Of a stretch of DNA of 13,787 nt, positions 12,449 to 13,787 are shown one piece after another. The translations under genes were made by a program, and so were the position numbers. The DNA comes from DATMXT01 sp035560415. Its GTDB lineage: Bacteria; Bacillota; Clostridia; Oscillospirales; Feifaniaceae. The stretch lies in the NCBI GenBank assembly GCA_035560415.1, contig DATMZG010000037.1, positions 1-13,787 on the forward strand, in the 5' to 3' direction. The notes beneath the pieces were generated by a model. It ran no database searches, was not told where the DNA came from, and was given only the letters and a program-made list of their open reading frames with translations. Numbering within the stretch: the stretch's first letter is position 1; every line of letters starts with the position of its first letter.

Positions 12449-13739
12449 GCCGAGCTCCTTTCAGCGAGTCGTCCTCCGCCGGCATGAAGGGCTGCGGGCG
12501 GACTTCACCGAGGTAATCGAGGATGTTTTTCCAGGCGCGCTGCGCCCGCCGAAACCCCTCGCAGTGCTTTTGCACGTTTTGGTGGTAGCGCTCGAGTTCA
12601 AAGGCGACGTCCATAAACGCTTTTCGGTCAAAATAGGCGCAGATTTTGGGCAGCGTCTCGGCAAGCCTGTCACGCATGTCCCGAATTTTCTCGTCGTACA
12701 GCGCCGGCTGTGTGAGGTAGAGCAGCAGCGGCTTGTAGCGCACCCAGCCGATGCAGGCCCGGTAGAAGCGGGAGACGACGGCCTCGTCGTCCGCCGTGAT
12801 GGGGCGGAGGTGGACAGGCAGCACGCCGTCCATGATGTGTCCGTATGTCGAAAATCCGTCGTGAAACGCGTAGCAGGGCACCCGCAGCACTTTGCGCTCG
12901 CCGAGAAGCGTGCTGAGAAAAGTGTCCTCGCCCCGGGCGCCCGGCGGATTGTAAAAGGCGAAAATGCGGGAGGGGTCGGTGAGGTTGATGCAGAGATTTC
13001 CGCCCGAGATGAACTTGGCGCCGTTTTGCTCCCGGACCTCAATCGCCTCGTCGCTTATGAGCACGTTGGTGTCGGCGTAAGTCACCCCGCCGCTGTCCAT
13101 GACCTGTTTGATGTTGTCCCAGCTCAGGATGTCGTTGCTGATGGCCTCAATAAACGAGCGAAAATCCGCCTCCCCCAGCGCCCCGCCAAAGTCGATGTGC
13201 GGAATGGGCGAGATGTAGCCGCAGTGGTGGCCGTGGGTGATGTCGGCGTTTCCTATGTACTGCAAATGCGTGCTGAGCACGCTCTGTCCGCTCCAGATGG
13301 CGTGGGCCCGGGTCTTGGTGACCGCCAGCGGGTACTCGTCGTCGTCTAAAAACAAAAGCGAATCGATGCCGAGCTTGATGGCGTTATATAAAACCGTGTT
13401 GCGCATGCCCGCGTACCCGCCGCCAAAGAGAATCCGGATATCCTCCTCATCCGCAACGCCAAGCCTTAAAAGCTCGTCGGTCTCCCGCTGCATGGTGGCG
13501 CTTCCGACAAAGTGAATGTCGTCAATGAGGTCGGACACGCGGGGGCTGACATTGGTGAAATCCACCCGCCGGGCGTTGTTGTATGTGAGGTCATAGGCGA
13601 CCACGACATGGAGCCGGACATTCTCCTCAGTCAGGCCGTTTTCCATCCAGCTGTAAGCATAAGTTTTCAGCACCTGCTGAAAAGTTTTTCTGCCGGTGGC
13701 AAAACCGATGCCGATGTTTTTCGGCGCTCGTCCATTCAT
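12426..13739 (-). CDS. Putative GT-A fold glycosyltransferase-like protein
   Basis: A 437-residue protein not assignable to a named family by eye, but with a GT-A order of motifs. A first strand IGIGFATGRKTF is followed by a strand LHVVVAYD. GMRNTVLYNAIKLGID leads to LLFLDDDEYP, with the acidic cluster Asp132-Asp134 in the place of a DXD metal motif. ISGGN (245-248) and ARGEDTFLSTLL (268-279) follow; in GT2-like enzymes these places hold the acceptor loop and catalytic base. His293 in AFHDG could be the metal-binding His. The C-terminal 120 residues are helical. No membrane segment is seen. Only 48 nt are visible upstream, with no clear promoter; the ribosome site before the ATG is weak, but an in-frame stop upstream leaves no other start. 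The next gene, GT4, overlaps its end. Confidence 0.7.
   Translation of the reverse strand: MNGRAPKNIGIGFATGRKTFQQVLKTYAYSWMENGLTEENVRLHVVVAYDLTYNNARRVDFTNVSPRVSDLIDDIHFVGSATMQRETDELLRLGVADEEDIRILFGGGYAGMRNTVLYNAIKLGIDSLLFLDDDEYPLAVTKTRAHAIWSGQSVLSTHLQYIGNADITHGHHCGYISPIPHIDFGGALGEADFRSFIEAISNDILSWDNIKQVMDSGGVTYADTNVLISDEAIEVREQNGAKFISGGNLCINLTDPSRIFAFYNPPGARGEDTFLSTLLGERKVLRVPCYAFHDGFSTYGHIMDGVLPVHLRPITADDEAVVSRFYRACIGWVRYKPLLLYLTQPALYDEKIRDMRDRLAETLPKICAYFDRKAFMDVAFELERYHQNVQKHCEGFRRAQRAWKNILDYLGEVRPQPFMPAEDDSLKGARLAGLTGV
12455..12460 (-). promoter_or_regulatory. Ribosome binding site for the TTG-started GT4 gene
   Basis: AAGGAG on the minus strand, inside the last codons of the GT-A-like gene and 6 nt before TTG at 12448. 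It supports a TTG start and a 23-nt gene overlap. Confidence 0.75.
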
Positions 13740-13787
13740 TTTTCCGTCATCGCCTTTCTCTGCCAGATAGATTTAATAATTTAATTG

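Noticed and set aside
13740..13787. Four-codon frame beginning with ATG just upstream of the GT-A-like gene
   Set aside because: It stops after four codons and its purine-rich site is too close. Probably chance.

Overview
The window is ordinary-looking bacterial chromosome from a GC-rich member of the Bacillota, most likely a gut or anaerobic Clostridia (Oscillospiraceae-like). This is an inference. It rests on strong AAGGAG/GGAGG ribosome sites, frequent TTG starts, short intergenic gaps with sigma-A type promoters, U-tailed hairpin terminators, and a nitrogenase-like Fe protein typical of strict anaerobes. No tRNA, rRNA, CRISPR array, insertion sequence or phage structural gene was seen.

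Left part (1-2818, all minus strand). Two transcription units are visible. merR, a glyoxalase/VOC gene and a small membrane zinc-ribbon gene form a tight run read right to left. Below them a well-formed promoter drives a leader of about 160 nt that can form a terminator hairpin. The leader leads into a NifH-like ATPase gene that overlaps by 8 nt a nitrogenase component 1-like gene cut by the window edge. This orphan nitrogenase-like pair with an attenuator-like leader is the most interesting part of the window.

Middle part (2819-8240). A PLP-dependent Cys/Met-metabolism (methionine gamma-lyase-like) gene is transcribed divergently from merR and ends in a terminator. It converges on a glyA-rarA pair on the minus strand (serine hydroxymethyltransferase and a replication-fork AAA+ ATPase). 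Divergent from glyA is nth (endonuclease III), which overlaps by 1 nt a DUF5131 (phage Gp37/Gp68-like) protein with a Cys-rich motif.

Right part (8241-13787). A stand-alone TfoX C-terminal-domain protein and a GNAT acetyltransferase follow on the plus strand and end in a strong terminator shared with the convergent thioredoxin gene. trxA and an unassigned fold-type II PLP enzyme are divergent from physically overlapping promoters. A perfect 14-bp hairpin separates the PLP enzyme from a convergent pair of glycosyltransferase genes (GT-A-like, then GT4) that overlap by 23 nt and continue to the right edge.

The genes are mostly housekeeping: one-carbon and sulfur amino-acid metabolism, DNA repair, redox and surface glycosylation. 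Three are PLP enzymes. The less understood parts are the nitrogenase-like pair and its leader, the nth-DUF5131 coupling, the fold-type II PLP enzyme and the glycosyltransferase pair.
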